Origin: Liolophura sinensis
Taxonomy: Eukaryota; Mollusca; Polyplacophora; Chitonida; Chitonidae
DNA: 64,000 nt
Direction of reading: 5' to 3'
Assembly (NCBI RefSeq): GCF_032854445.1
Contig: NC_088299.1
Coordinates: 7,912,324-7,976,323, forward strand
Below, piece after piece: positions 32,135 to 44,228 of this stretch. The notes beneath the pieces are model-generated. The model ran no database searches. It saw nothing but the letters and a program-made list of their open reading frames with translations, and was not told the DNA's origin. A program made the translations under genes and the position numbers. The first letter of the stretch is position 1. Each line of letters starts with the position of its first letter.

Positions 32135-34337
32135 GAGATACTTATTTGTGATAAATCTTTATTGTGTCCTGTCTCGAGATCCTTGCTAAGTCGTGCGCAC
32201 AAGATCTTTGTTATGTCATGCTTTCGAAATCTTTAGAATGCCGTATCAAATTCTATGTTACTAATTCTGTACTGGTATCTTAATATTGGTCATTTTTCTC
32301 GCGCGCCGGAAGTAACCTAAGAAAAACTAAGACACAAAACTTCTTTTATATATTAGTGTTAATGTGTTTCTTAAAAGATTTGGTAAGTATAAATGTATAC
32401 ATGCTTGGAGTTTTACGTCGCACTAGCAATTTTTCAGTGTTATAGACGACAAGGAGTAGTTTTCAGGTGTGTGTGTAAATATACTGTGATTTCTTGTAGC
32501 AGGGCAATTTTACTGACGTACAGTGTATCATGTCGCATACTAATTACAACGCATGTGCCGCTCTTTACGCTTGCTTTACATCACTGCCACCACTAGATAA
32601 GATTGACCTTTGGAGCCTGTAGGGCGCACGCAGGCGTGTTAGCCTAAGCCTCACCGCTGGTGTCCTCGCGCTGAATTATTTTTAATCGGCATTCATCAGT
32701 AAAATTGTTTCATGTGATGGTTAAAATCATATGCACACAATAGATATAGAGAATACACGTGTCTAAAATATTATTAGAAACAAAGGATGAGACAGAGTTT
32801 TGTGGGCTTTTTTTTATATCACTTCGTGCTTCATCACCGTGACCTCAATGACCTCGGCGTTGTTCATGGTTCATGTGCCTAGTGGTGGCAGTGATGGAAA
32901 GTGAACGTGGATAGCGGTGCATACGCTGTATGGAGTATGAGTATGCCGAATACGCCATGTAGACATGACACCCAAACCCAGTCACATTATGCTGACACCA
33001 GGCCAACCAGACCTGTTTCCTTGCTCTGACCTCTCAAACCTTAGCTCCAATTAAGCGAGATAGGGGCAAGTACATGCATCATTTTAAAATTTTTTCGTGT
33101 GACCTGACCCGGATTTGATCCTGGGCGCTCTAACCAGACAACCGAAGGAGTCAGATTTGTTAGAATTCATTTGTACATTTTTCGTTGAAGTCAAAATTAA
33201 AATTTTGGTCATCCATTACGATAGCGGGAAGCTTTATGGCTGAAGGGGTACCTGGGATAAACCACCGACCTTGGGCAAGTTATTGGCGAACGTGTGAAGT
33301 AAATGTGCGCATATATTTATACGCGCCATTTCGGTGGAAGGCCGTGAAATGAATACTTAAATATCAAATCACAGTTTTCCAGGAACTGTCACGAGCATAT
33401 AGTTCTTTTAGTGAAATTGGAGAACGATTGTGATGTAAGTCAAGCTTTAATTGAGAACACCAAAACATTTCGCGGCGATTATTTTTAGAAGTAGGCCCAC
33501 CCACATGTATACATATATCGCACGTCTTCGGAGATGCCAGTGTTAATAGCCTACTAGAAGCGGTCTTTTTCCCCAGGATCGGATAAGACACTCGCTAGCA
33601 CATACTTACCGTGTTATTACTCAGAGAGAACATACAAATTCAAATGATTTCATTGATACTAACACAAGTTAGTTATGACCAAGTTATAGATACAACAAAA
33701 ACAATAATACACAAACAAACACTATGCGAAGACTGTCGAGAACAAAACGTTGCGTTGTCAATTTGTAGCTTAGTTTAAAGTTAACATTCGTTTCACATAA
33801 CTAAAATTAATAAATTTTGGAAATAATCTGGTTGCGTTGGAAGTATTAGTCTACACCTAATACGACTTGGAAATACAGAACTCTCTTGTTATAACAGATC
33901 TATACTATATGCCTATACCGAGCACTTTCAGTCTCTATAGTAATTCTTGTGATAACAGCGGCTTTACTTTGTAGCAATACAGTTGTTAGTTCCAGACAAA
34001 CTAAGATTTTGCATGCGAGTGTACATGTAGACTTATTGAACAAATCTTCTATCTGGCAAAGTAACATCAATATTTTTTAATATTAGCTTTCGATACCGGT
34101 AACAGGCCAAGTTCCGGGCGTACAGCATTGGTACAGGCATTCTTGCTAACACCTATGTTAGATTTAACGAACTCGTGCGCGGTGTGAATAGACAGCGAAT
34201 CAGTTTAACCGCGAATAAAGTTTCGACTAATTATGCATATGGTCCAAAGGTGACCACCACATGTCGTATAAGCCCATTTGTGACTGCACAGAAGGAACTC
34301 TCCATCTTTGGAGGTTTAAACAGTCCCATCTGTCAAA
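32131..34337. other. Intergenic, no gene recognised; third repeat family near 32940
   Basis: Between the iGluR gene and BLOC1S4. At 32937-33060 a minus-strand copy of a repeat also found at 37435-37590 and 59390-59465 is present (CAGTCACATTATGCTGACACC). A GATTTGATCCTGGGCGCTC tRNA-like remnant follows at 33113. The stretch just before 34338 probably holds the BLOC1S4 promoter and 5' untranslated region; no motif is clear. Confidence 0.4.
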
Positions 34338-34484
34338 ATGGAGCAGAGCACGGGACAGCCCGATAACCAGGAAGAAACTCCGATCGCTAAGGAGAGTGAA
34401 GAGGAAAATCCATCGACTACAGAACTGGTTGAGAAGCTTGGAAGCGATTATGCAGAATATGTTGACATTGACACATCAGCGGAG
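34338..34484 (+). CDS. BLOC1S4: BLOC1S4 exon 1
   Basis: 49 codons from ATG to GCGGAG/GTATTT, phase 0. It carries the acidic N-terminus and the YAEYVDIDTSAE motif. Confidence 0.88.
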
Positions 34485-37400
34485 GTATTTATCAGACAGT
34501 CAAGCCGTTATTTTACTGAGCTGAAGTGGATTATGAGGTGTTCAGTTTCCGAAGTGGAAAAAACACACACTGACATCTGTTGCAATGCACCATATGAAAA
34601 AAAAAAACTAAAAAAACCGGCTCGAACTCTACCGTAATTTTGCTATTCATAGATTCCTTAGAACGCCCGAAATGTAATATGTCAAAGGCAGAGTTGGTAA
34701 ATCATTTTTCAGCAGTAATACAGCCGTTTAAACTTTGGAATCGGACAACTCAAATCAACTTCTGCCATGTTTGGAATTTTTCTCTTCATCTTCAGGCAGG
34801 GTGATGTGACGTGAAAATTCATCATATAGTATTTGTAATTACCAGATATCCTGAATTTGTCACTGACCTTATAGTTATAAAGCAGCAGCTTTTTTTTTGT
34901 GTGTGTTTTTTGAATAATTGAATATTTTCCTTATTTGCATAGGGGTTTACATACATGTAGTTATGTAGATCAAAAACAGTTTGTGGGTGTGGGGGTTGCG
35001 GGGGACGATTGTGGCCAAGTTGGCTAGCTTGCCATCGCGGCACAATGACAAATGAGCCTCTCAGCAAATGCAGTTTCTGTGAGTTCAAGTCCAGCTCATG
35101 CTGGCTTCCTCTCTGGTCATGCGTGGGAAGGTCTGAAAGGAAACTACACGTGGATGGTTGTGAGTTTCCACCAGACTCTGCCCAGTTTCCTCCCACCGTA
35201 TTGCTGGCCGCCATCGTATCAGTGAAATATTCTTGAGTATGGTGTAAAACATCAATAAACCAAATAAATAAACAAAAACAGTTGTGTTTTTAAATAAAAC
35301 CAAGGCCTAGGTAGCTAAGTCAAGTCCTCTCTTCATACTGGGTTGGCGGAGTATCAGTGGATGGTTTACCATTGGTTGCCCCAGCGGCTACTAAACTCTG
35401 CTAGCCCAGAATAAAGAGAGGAGTCAGAGAATCCACCTGGGGCTAAATTAAACCTTGTTGCCTTGAACAATTTGAATATTTTTTAATTACATAATATACT
35501 TTATTTATATTTTTTATTTATATATAGAGAAAGAAGTACTCAGAAACTGTGGATGAAATGCTGATAAAGCTGGATGAATTTTGTGGATTAGTTGATATGG
35601 TAAGTCAGCTGATTTGTGATCATAGCAGGCCTGTGGTGGAAAATAATTAAAGAAGTTGAATCGATTTGAGGGGGCTTTGCAGGTTTGCAGAATTTATTCC
35701 AACTATATATTAAAGGGATATGCACCCGATGTTGAAAAAAAGTGAGCTGTTATTTTAGACGTCATCTGCATAAAACTTAATTTAATTAAACTTTAGTATG
35801 TGTGAAGATATTTGTCCTGCTGGTGAAAGCCTGTAAGCACCAAATCAAATACATAAATAAAGGTATCATTCGCTGCATATCACTGTCCATTAACCTATGA
35901 GATCAAGAGTTCAAATCAGTCTACTGAGCAAGTAATTAGCAGCATCAAATAGACCTTTTTTCTCCATATACCCTTGATTATGGCATATTTCCACTGTTTT
36001 GGATTCATAATAAATTTGCATTCTACTTCTTTCAGCATATTCATCAGTAGGTGGCCTCCATGGCTCTGTTGGTTAGCGCCCTAGCGCAGGGTAATGATCC
36101 TCTCACAAATGCGGTTGGTGTGAGTTCAAGTCCTGCTCATGCTGGCTTCCTCTCTGGCCGTATGTGGGACGGTCTGAAGCAACCTGCGGATGGTCGGGGG
36201 TTTCCCCCGGGCAGTGCCCGGTTTCCACTCACCATGATGCTGGTCGCCTTCATATAAGTGAAATATTCTTGAGTATGGTGTAAAACACCAGTCAAATAAA
36301 TAAATAAATATTCTTCAGTAATCAGACTTTGCAATTTCCAAGGATTATTTAGTATTCTTATTGTGGAGTAGACTTAATTTAAATTACTGTAAAGTGGAGC
36401 AGCAGATTATTTAATTCTGAATGACATCACTAATACAAAGATCAAATAATTCCATAATATCCTATCATCCATGTTCTTATGCATTTCCATTGCAGATCCG
36501 AAGTGACACTGCCTTGTGTTTGTACAGAACAATGCCTGAAATACAAGAAAAATGCAAAGAAATCCAAGTCATTTTTGGCAAAATTGACAAGTTGGAGGTA
36601 ATGTAAGAGTACATGTATATATAAATACAAAACAGCCTTGTATTTAGGCTGTTTTGAGGCTTTGAATACTTGTACTTTATTCTGTAAGATTTTCAGTTTC
36701 TTTATTAAGCCATATGGGAGTCAGCATGACTGTCTAACTTGTTTCACTTTGAATGGACATACATGTATGCAAGAAACCAAGATTCTGGCTGAAATATAGG
36801 GTAAACTGATGCTTGTTTTCCAGTGCATATATGACGTAGTTAATTGATGCTTTTAAACTGTGCTTTTGATGGATCTTGCAACAGAGTGTTGAATGAAATG
36901 TATATATTAAACAGAAAAGTATATAAAAACAATCAAAGCTGTTAATATTTATGTCCTGTGCCAGTATGTAGACTGTGTTGGGTTTATTGGCTTTTATTGA
37001 ACATGTGTCTGTCTGTATTTTTATAGGCATTTGTTACGGCTGTCAAACGTAACGTGTCAGAAGTGGAGGATCGTGTAAATAAGGCAGAGGCAGATATGGG
37101 TTCCCTTAGTGGCATTAAGAAAATGTTGAGCTCTATTAGCATTCCGTCATTCATGAGTCCGGTAAGACGATTTTCTGTGCCTTAAACAAATTTTATGCAT
37201 GGGAGGTAACTATAAACTGTGCATGTACTGAGTTATGTTCTCTTGTTTTGTCCGATTCATATTAAGCCCAATAAAAAGGAATGTACTACGATTTCACTAA
37301 AGCCTGATTCTAGTTCACATCCTATGCAGATATTGATTGGTGTGATTTGTCAATTAGTTGTCCACCTGCGCTGCTGATTTAAGTCCTGATTATGAAATTG

Positions 37401-38115
37401 AATATGTGTATTTAAATGATCAACCTGGGTCTGGTCATACCAAAGTACTTGTTGTTGCCTTGCTTGGTGCTCAACATTGAGAGAGCATGGAAGCAGGACT
37501 GGCTGGTCTGGTGTCAGTATAATGTGACTGGGTGGGGTGTCATGTCAGGTGTCTTTGGCATGATACTTCAGCCGCGATAGCACTTTGGCGGCATGGACGC
37601 CTTGCCACAAGAAGACACACTATATATGCACACACACACACCTAATGACTCGGCATGGTCTTATGATTGAAAAATTGGTATATAAAATATAACAACACAG
37701 GCTATACATGTACAAACATACATGCATGCATACATATATTCATTCAGAATTGTACCAGCCAAATTACCATTGTAAATTCTGTTTTTTGCCGCTTTAATTG
37801 GCTTTTTAGCTCTGTAGTTGTAAGGCAGCTGGTTCTGTTTTTCTTTCAGTTGTCTGACTTTATTATAGTATTTTGAAGTTTTAAGTTATTTAAATTATTC
37901 AACTCTGTTGAATTGCTGGGATTGTTTACTTTTTTGTCTTTCAGAAAAAATCAGCAAACAAGCAAAAAACAGAGGGTAAAGTGGATAAAGGCCTACGTTT
38001 CGAAGCACTGGAAATATTTGAAACAGATAGATTTTTCCCTGCCAGCAGTCATGCCCCTCCAGCTGTGATAGCTAAATCCCCAGAGCCAAGTGCTTCAGAG
38101 GGAATTCAGACATAG
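34338..38115 (+). CDS. BLOC1S4: BLOC-1 complex subunit 4 (cappuccino), complete
   Basis: Subunit of the cytosolic BLOC-1 complex, which sorts cargo from endosomes to lysosome-related organelles. Five coding exons, 34338-34484, 35528-35599, 36496-36597, 37027-37161 and 37945-38115, are all in phase 0 with GT-AG borders. They encode 208 residues; the human protein is about 217. Family landmarks in order are YAEYVDIDTSAE, DEMLIKLDEFCGLVDMIR, IFGKIDKLEAFV, VEDRVNKAEADMG, SIPSFMSP and FETDRFFP, matching the human order closely. The middle is helical and heptad-like, as expected for BLOC-1 rods. The start has a good context (AAAATGG) and is the first in-frame Met. Candidate AATAAA signals lie at 38462 and near 38816. 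Two family A SINEs sit in its introns. The N-terminal 20 residues are acidic and unconserved. Confidence 0.93.
35008..35275 (+). mobile_element. SINE family A in BLOC1S4 intron 1
   Basis: From ACGATTGTGGCCAAGTTGGC to TGGTGTAAAACATCAATAAA, with the standard GTGAGTTCAAGTCCAGCTCA. Head of the GGCCAAG subtype. Confidence 0.85.
35528..35599 (+). CDS. BLOC1S4: BLOC1S4 exon 2
   Basis: 24 codons between TATATATAG and ATG/GTAAGT, phase 0, encoding the conserved DEMLIKLDEFCGLVDM helix. Confidence 0.92.
36052..36310 (+). mobile_element. SINE family A in BLOC1S4 intron 2
   Basis: From TGGCCTCCATGGCTCTGTTG to ACACCAGTCAAATAAATAAA. Near full length, with a small deletion in the head. Confidence 0.88.
36496..36597 (+). 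CDS. BLOC1S4: BLOC1S4 exon 3
   Basis: 34 codons between CATTGCAG and GAG/GTAATG, phase 0, encoding IRSDTALCLYRTMPE and VIFGKIDKLE. Confidence 0.92.
37027..37161 (+). CDS. BLOC1S4: BLOC1S4 exon 4
   Basis: 45 codons between TTTTTATAG and CCG/GTAAGA, phase 0: AFVTAVKRNVSEVEDRVNKA, then ISIPSFMSP, the most conserved block of the family. Confidence 0.93.
37435..37590 (+). repeat. Third dispersed repeat family, copy in BLOC1S4 intron 4
   Basis: TTGGTGCTCAACATTG, then CTGGTGTCAGTATAATGTGA and GGGTGTCATGTC. The same sequence is found inverted at 32937-33060 and in part at 59390-59465. Confidence 0.6.
37945..38115 (+). CDS. BLOC1S4: BLOC1S4 exon 5
   Basis: 56 codons plus TAG after TGTCTTTCAG. It encodes a Lys-rich linker, then ALEIFETDRFFPAS (the conserved C-terminal FxTxxFFP motif) and a short unconserved end. 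Confidence 0.9.
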   Translation, partial: KKSANKQKTEGKVDKGLRFEALEIFETDRFFPASSHAPPAVIAKSPEPSASEGIQT

Positions 38116-40274
38116 TACAGTGTAATACCCCATCCCCCAAAATGTCGGAATATAACAGAAAATAATATATTAGCAAATGAGATGTAGGATGGATTTTCGG
38201 TTATTTTATTTTTGTTATTCATCAGTGTTTCTGTGTATATACATGAATGATGGAATCGAAAAAATCGTGCTTTTATGGAAATCATCATGTGTTTTATTAA
38301 TCCGGCTGAAACCAATTGTCAAGAGGTTAAATTGAAGTGTTAAATGGAAGAAATATTCTTGGCTGCAGTCATATAACACCTGTCAGTTAATTGGGATTCA
38401 AACCCAATCTTAGACAGATAGTTTGTAGATTCCACTGCTCTGTTTCCTGGACCTCAGTGACAATAAACAGTACACGACACTCACGTGGCCTTTTGCACAG
38501 TCTAATTTTCGGTGGACACCACTTGTCTTTCACCAGTATGATATACATAGCTGTAAGTCAAGTTGGTTTGGGCAGGGCACTCCAGTGTCCTCCACCCATA
38601 GAACTGTCCATCATCGTAAACAATTGAAAAGGAAAAAAACAAATCAATAATACAAAATAATTACTGTTGGGAACCCTTGACCAAATCTGTCTATTGTGTT
38701 ATTATAAGTGGTGTGAACTGTGTGATAGTCATTGCCCGCTATATAAGATAGGAAAACATACGGCGGTTAATTGTATGCCAAGTCAATATAATACGGCTGT
38801 ACAGTGGGTTTCAGTTAATAAATACTTCTTTTAAGGATCTTTTTCAAAAGTAGGCCTATGTGGGACACAATCCCGTACATAGTCGTCAGCAACAACTGAG
38901 TGCAAAGGGTATACATTTGTGACAGTGCGTGTTGAATTGCTTGTTATAATAAGAAAGAGGTGTATTTTGTCTGTCAGATTAGTTTGATGCTTAAGTTGCT
39001 TGCACGCTTGAGCACGTATGAAATGGGTCAAAGAATTTAATAGTGTAATGGACTCGATGAGACAGTTACATTGTGTGAATACTTAGTGTAATGTGATATT
39101 TCCAGTCGGCAAGTATGGAACGTTTGAACTGCAGGCTATTTAGTTCTAAAGTCATTATGGTAGCTGCATTCAGTTTCATTGAACTGATTTTTAAAATGAG
39201 GTTATTATATCTAGTCCAATTCATTCAGTTTCTGTTTTTTTCCCCTAAGTGTAGTGCGCAATACACTGTATTACAGCCCCGGGACCAATTCCACAAAGTC
39301 ATTTTCAACTTCGGTCGAAATTTAAAACCTCTTCACAGCGCTTAGTTTTTGGAACTGGAAGTTGTAATTTGGACACATTTGTCACTGATGAGGTGGACAA
39401 AATTTGATTTTCTAATGTCGAAAAATAAGCTTCGAGATCAAATTTCAAAATTTGGACGTTTGGTCAGAAATGTCTTTATGCATGAAATCAGTCCCTGGTT
39501 GTTCTCTATAAACGTCCTTATCGTTAAGCACTATAATCAATCGACAAGCCAATCAATCTTTTTCTCAAATATTGTGTAAATGTTATTTGTATTTGTATGT
39601 CAAATTAACACCTTTCATTTTATGTATGTAAATATGCGCATCAAAATGTATTAAAATTATCTAAATTATTGCATAGAAAGAAGCACTTAAGACATGTATG
39701 AGTATAAATGACAGTGTTTAGTAAATTGAAGCCAATTTGGATTGGGCCTGATGATAGTAGAGATTCACTTCTATTTTCTTTTTTGTGTGAGTTAATCCCG
39801 ATTTCTACAAGACACACACTGCGACGGAAGCAGCAACTGCAAGACACGCCGTCATTTGATCAGAACGTTGTGTTTGTCACAGTGCCAATAGAGTACCAAT
39901 GACGACCTTGGTTCAAGCAGAATCCACTATTGTTCTCTTCCTGGCCTCTTGTAGATTTACCTCAGATAGCGTTTTATTCCGACCGCTCATGTATATGCTT
40001 CAGAAGTAGCAACTTACACGTCACAGAATTAGTAAAAAATATGAAGTGAGAGTTGCAATATATTAGACTTCACTGATATAAAATTACTAAATATGCCGTG
40101 TTGTCATCACATTTAATATACAATCACTTTACAATTACAATTACTTTAAGTGGAAAATGTTCCTTATGCCTGCCTGATGTTGCCACTTTAGAATTAGTAA
40201 CAGAACTACACGCTACTTGTCAAGCCAGTGGATAGAGAGCACTAGAAGTGGTAACTCCAAAAGTGACGGTATAA
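38116..40274. other. BLOC1S4 3' flank, no gene recognised
   Basis: AATAAA hexamers at 38462 and 38816 may end the BLOC1S4 transcript. A SINE family B-like piece (GGGCAGGGCACTCCAGTGTC) lies at 38565-38650. The remaining open frames are short and unsupported. Confidence 0.4.
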
Positions 40275-40370
40275 ACGAACCTGCGGATAGTCGTGGGTTT
40301 CTCCCGGATTTTGCAAGGTTTCCAACCACCATAATGCTGGGTGCCATCGTATGAGTGAAATATTTCTGAA
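40275..40370 (+). mobile_element. SINE family A fragment
   Basis: AACCTGCGGATAGTCGTGGG, then CATAATGCTGGGTGCCATCG and GTGAAATATTTCTG; middle part only. Confidence 0.6.
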
Positions 40371-41754
40371 CAAATGTATGAATGCGAATTGTGTGGGAAT
40401 TACACCACGTTGCCCTCCCTTACAGGAGGATTGCTTCGTAACGTTCTGATCAAATGACGTCGTCTTGTGTAGTTTGTCACGTCTAGTGGAAATTGGTCCT
40501 TAACTCTATATGCCATTCAGCAGCTCTTCCATAGAATAATGCCCATATTTTCACTGTTTTTCTTCCTTCAAAGAAGAAGGTGTTTTTTTTAATAGTGCCA
40601 GACAGAATGATCATTTGCATAATATGTCTGAGGTAATTAAATGAGGTGCACAACGTCCATAATCTTGCCCGTGTCTTTGCCTCAAAGAGGTTTAAGACTA
40701 CCTTGTGAAACAAGTCAGTGGTAAGTGCATGTATTCAAGGTTAATCGTCCTTTTGTATCAAGATCTGTTGTTTGTACCTGGGTCTATGCAAATATCCACC
40801 TGGCTAGACTGACTATATTCTATGCCGTGAGGCTTTGGCTGACATCACAGACACATGTAAATAAATAATAACCTATATATTGGATTTGGCAGCTTGACCG
40901 ATGGAAATAGCGTCAAGGTAGTCAATTGTGATGTTAGAAGGTACATATATAGGCCACTGAATAATACTTCGCCAAAAGTTTCCTCTTGCATGTCTTGAAA
41001 TAATGTACATACTGCTCTTATGATACATAAATTTCCGCTCCTTTTGGGTAAATGTGCCTGTTTTTCGGGTCGTGGTGAATCTTTCTTTATTTTTGTTAAT
41101 GTTTGGTAGGTTTTCAGTTCTTCCTTGAGAAGTCTATCTGTATCTGTACCTAGCTTCTGTTGTTTGGATGTATCTATGCACAGTGTTTCCTCTGGAATAA
41201 GGTACATATTTCTCTTGTGATTTCCTTTTTTGGGGCGTAATGTACCTGAATGTACCTCTTAATTTATGTTCTCGCAGGCTTTGCCTTTATATTCGTAAGT
41301 AAATATTCTTTACCACAGGATTTGAATAAAAAAGTAAACAGATAAGCAAATGCAAAGTAAAAATGCAAGAAAATAAGTAAAAAGATTACGAAGAAATGAT
41401 ATACGAAGTTTTGTGAAAGTGGTCCCTGTTTCTTAGGAGACTTCAGACACTTTCAGTTGTCTGAAAACACATCGTCTCGTGAGTAAATATTTCATGCAAA
41501 AATACTCGTGTAACGGCACGGCGTTGTGGAAATTCATTTTCAGCAAATAATAAACGAAATATCTCAAAAACTTGAGATTTGTCTTGTAAAATCATCTGAA
41601 GCCAGTTCATTAACACCACCAATTTTCTTTAAATGTAGGCCCAGAGATACCGGATCATTCGTGCCAAATACCTGGACAATCAATTGACTGTAGCTATTTG
41701 CTGAACAAGTTGCGGCTGATTGGGGTTTCGGTTTATTTATGTCGTGAAGTTAGA
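40371..41754. other. Intergenic, nothing recognised
   Basis: No open frame with family resemblance and no clear repeat, apart from a TTTGTGAAAGTGG word near 41410 that is shared with the element at 53299. Confidence 0.4.
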
Positions 41755-42895
41755 CAGGTATTTTTCAGGCTACGGACCATGGCTTCGTTGGGTTGCCAAT
41801 GCTGTGAACTTTGACCGTGTGTGGATCTAAGTTCTGTTGGTTTTTGCCAATGTTGTGAAGTAGGGCAGGTATTAATCAAGATGCGAACCAAGATGAGTCC
41901 GTTGACTTTACCAGTCTGAAGTTTGGCAGTGTGCGGAGCTGTAACGCTGTACAGAGACGCTGTACAAGGTTCCACTGGGATTAATCAACGCTGTGAACTT
42001 GGACCAAGATGAGTCCGTTGACTTTACCATGTGAAGTTTGGCAGTGTGCGGAGCTGTGACAGGAACGTATCTCAGGGACGTTGGCAGGAACATGCCAGGG
42101 TACCGTGGATTTACCAGTGTCGTGAAGTTTGGCAGGGTACGGACAAGGTTTTACCAAGGTTGTGAAGCTGGACAGGTATTTGGCAGGGTAGGGACCTGGA
42201 TTCCGATGGGTTTACCAGTGCTGTGAAGTTGTACAGGTATTTAACAGGGCAGGGACAAAGGTTCCGTTGGTTTACCAATGCTGTGAAGCTGGACAGGTAT
42301 TTGGCAGAGTACGGACCAAGGTTCCGTTGAGTTTACCAATGTCGTGTAATTGAACAGGTATTTGTCAGGATGCGGACCTGGGTTCCGTTGAGAAATACCA
42401 GTGTTGGGGAGTTTGTCAGGATGCGGACCAAGACTCCGTTGGATTTACAAGTGTTGTAAATTTTAGTGGAATGCTAACGCAGGTTACTTTGGGTTTACCA
42501 ATTTTGTGAAATTTGGCACTGTGTGGGCCAAGACTTCATTGGGCTTACTTTTGTTGTGAAGTTTGACAGGGTGCGGACCAAGATTCCGTTGGATTTACAA
42601 ATGTTGTTAATTTTAGCAGGATGCCGACATAGGTTGCGTTGGGTTTACCAATTTTGTGAAATTTGGCAGTGTGCGGGCAAGGCTCCACTGGGCTTACTGA
42701 TGTGTGAAGTTTGACAAGAAGCTGACCAAGGTTTCGTTGGGCTTATCACTGTTGTTGGGAATACCAGTGTTGTGACGTTTGACAGGATGCGCACCAAGAT
42801 TCCGTCTGATTTACCAATGTTGGGTTACCAGTGTTGTGAACTTTGGCAGCATGTGGACCAAGGTTCCGTTGGGTTAGCCAGTGTTGAACAGATAT
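41755..42895 (+). repeat. Minisatellite with about 50-60 bp units
   Basis: About twenty units of the type GTGAAGTTTGACAGGATGCG, then GACCAAGGTTCCGTTGGG and TTTACCAATGTT. Unit length varies around 50-60 bp and units are diverged, so it is older than the 47-bp array at 11130. Intergenic, downstream of regucalcin-1. Confidence 0.88.
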
Positions 42896-43293
42896 TTCAG
42901 TAGCCATATTTAACGTTTATCACGGAATGAGCTACTACACGCAACATCATTCTAATGCATTGAAATATATCCTCAAATTTTGGATCTCCACAACGAAAAT
43001 TGCCACAAAGGATCGATTACCCATTCTGTACAGAGCAGTGACAAAGCTGCGTGACTTCAGAGTTTTTTAAGGTGGCATAGTCATGTATTGTTAGTGGGTC
43101 TTATCCGGGATTAAAATCTCTGGCTATTGGGTAGAATGGATACCAGATATGCCAGAGGTTGATAGCAATTATCGTCGAAGAATGACTCACTTGACAGCAA
43201 GTCAGCTTTATACTGTCTGGTGAAAAAAATAAGAAACGCAGGTGAAATAGACAAATTTTATACATAGCCGAGAAAATACAGAAAAAGCCAATT

Positions 43294-43522
43294 CAAGAAT
43301 ATTTCACTTACTTGTATACCACGGCCGCCATCAATATCGTGAGAGGAGACCGGGCAGAACCCTTGGGAAACTCACGACCATCCATAAGCTGCTGGCAGAC
43401 CTTCCCACATTCGGCCGGAGAGGAAGCCAACATGAGCTGGACTTGAACTCACAACAACCGTATTAGTGACAGGCTTCGGGGCCATTACGCCGTGCTGGCA
43501 CGCTAATCACGGAGGCCACGAT
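43294..43522 (-). mobile_element. SINE family A, minus strand
   Basis: ATTCAAGAATATTTCACTTA at one end and a tRNA-like head (GGCACGCTAATCACGGAGGC) at the other. The terminal A-rich tail is lost. Confidence 0.8.
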
Positions 43523-43720
43523 GAGGCTTGTCATGAAGCGAGAATGTATATTACAATACTGTTAGCTATGTAGGCCTAGTTATAGTCTTTCATTGAAATG
43601 TGGCCGGATTAGAAGAGAATGTTTTTATCACTCTTACCAACCATGGAATTGCGTTCTTTGAGATATTTATAACCTTGCATAAATGAGTATTTCAGTCCAA
43701 ATAATTTTGATATTCAATTT

Positions 43721-43726
43721 TTTATT
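43721..43726 (-). terminator. Candidate polyadenylation signal of regucalcin-1
   Basis: AATAAA on the minus strand, about 290 bp downstream of the stop at 44017. Position is plausible but not proven. Confidence 0.35.
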
Positions 43727-44016
43727 TACCACAGGTGAATTCCTAGTTTCGGTGTTGAAAGGCTACACTTCTGGGCCTAATTCAACCCCACACCCTGTAC
43801 ATTAGATACATGTACTGGATGAAGCAATCTTTCAAACGCTCAATGCACATTTTGTCCGTTTTATATTTCAAAGAATATACAATTTATGTTGAAGATGATA
43901 ACAAATTTGCAGCGTATGCCTATTAATGTTAGGTACATTACTACTTTCGGTACCCGTTTACCCACTTCCAATAGTAAACTTGTACCTGTGTCAAACGCTC
44001 ACTCTCACCTCCAGTA

Positions 44017-44228
44017 TTAACCCCGAAATTTGTACGACGGCAGACCTTTTATCCCAAGGGCGGTAACTCTGAATATGGAGCCAGCATAGGGTTGTTCTCT
44101 CATAAAATGCGATTCCGTTAATCCGTATCTTCTGGATGTGATGTATAACTCATCCAGGTTCTTCCCGCCAAAACAACATGAGGTAATCAGCTTAGCCTGA
44201 GGGAACATCACTTCCTGAAGTATTTTAC
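44017..44228 (-). CDS. Regucalcin-1 exon 5
   Basis: 212 nt, acceptor AAATGTAG/GTAAAA, stop TAA at 44017-44019. It encodes [20 protein letters not shown], then the end [12 protein letters not shown]. Same length as exon 5 of regucalcin-2. Confidence 0.92.
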
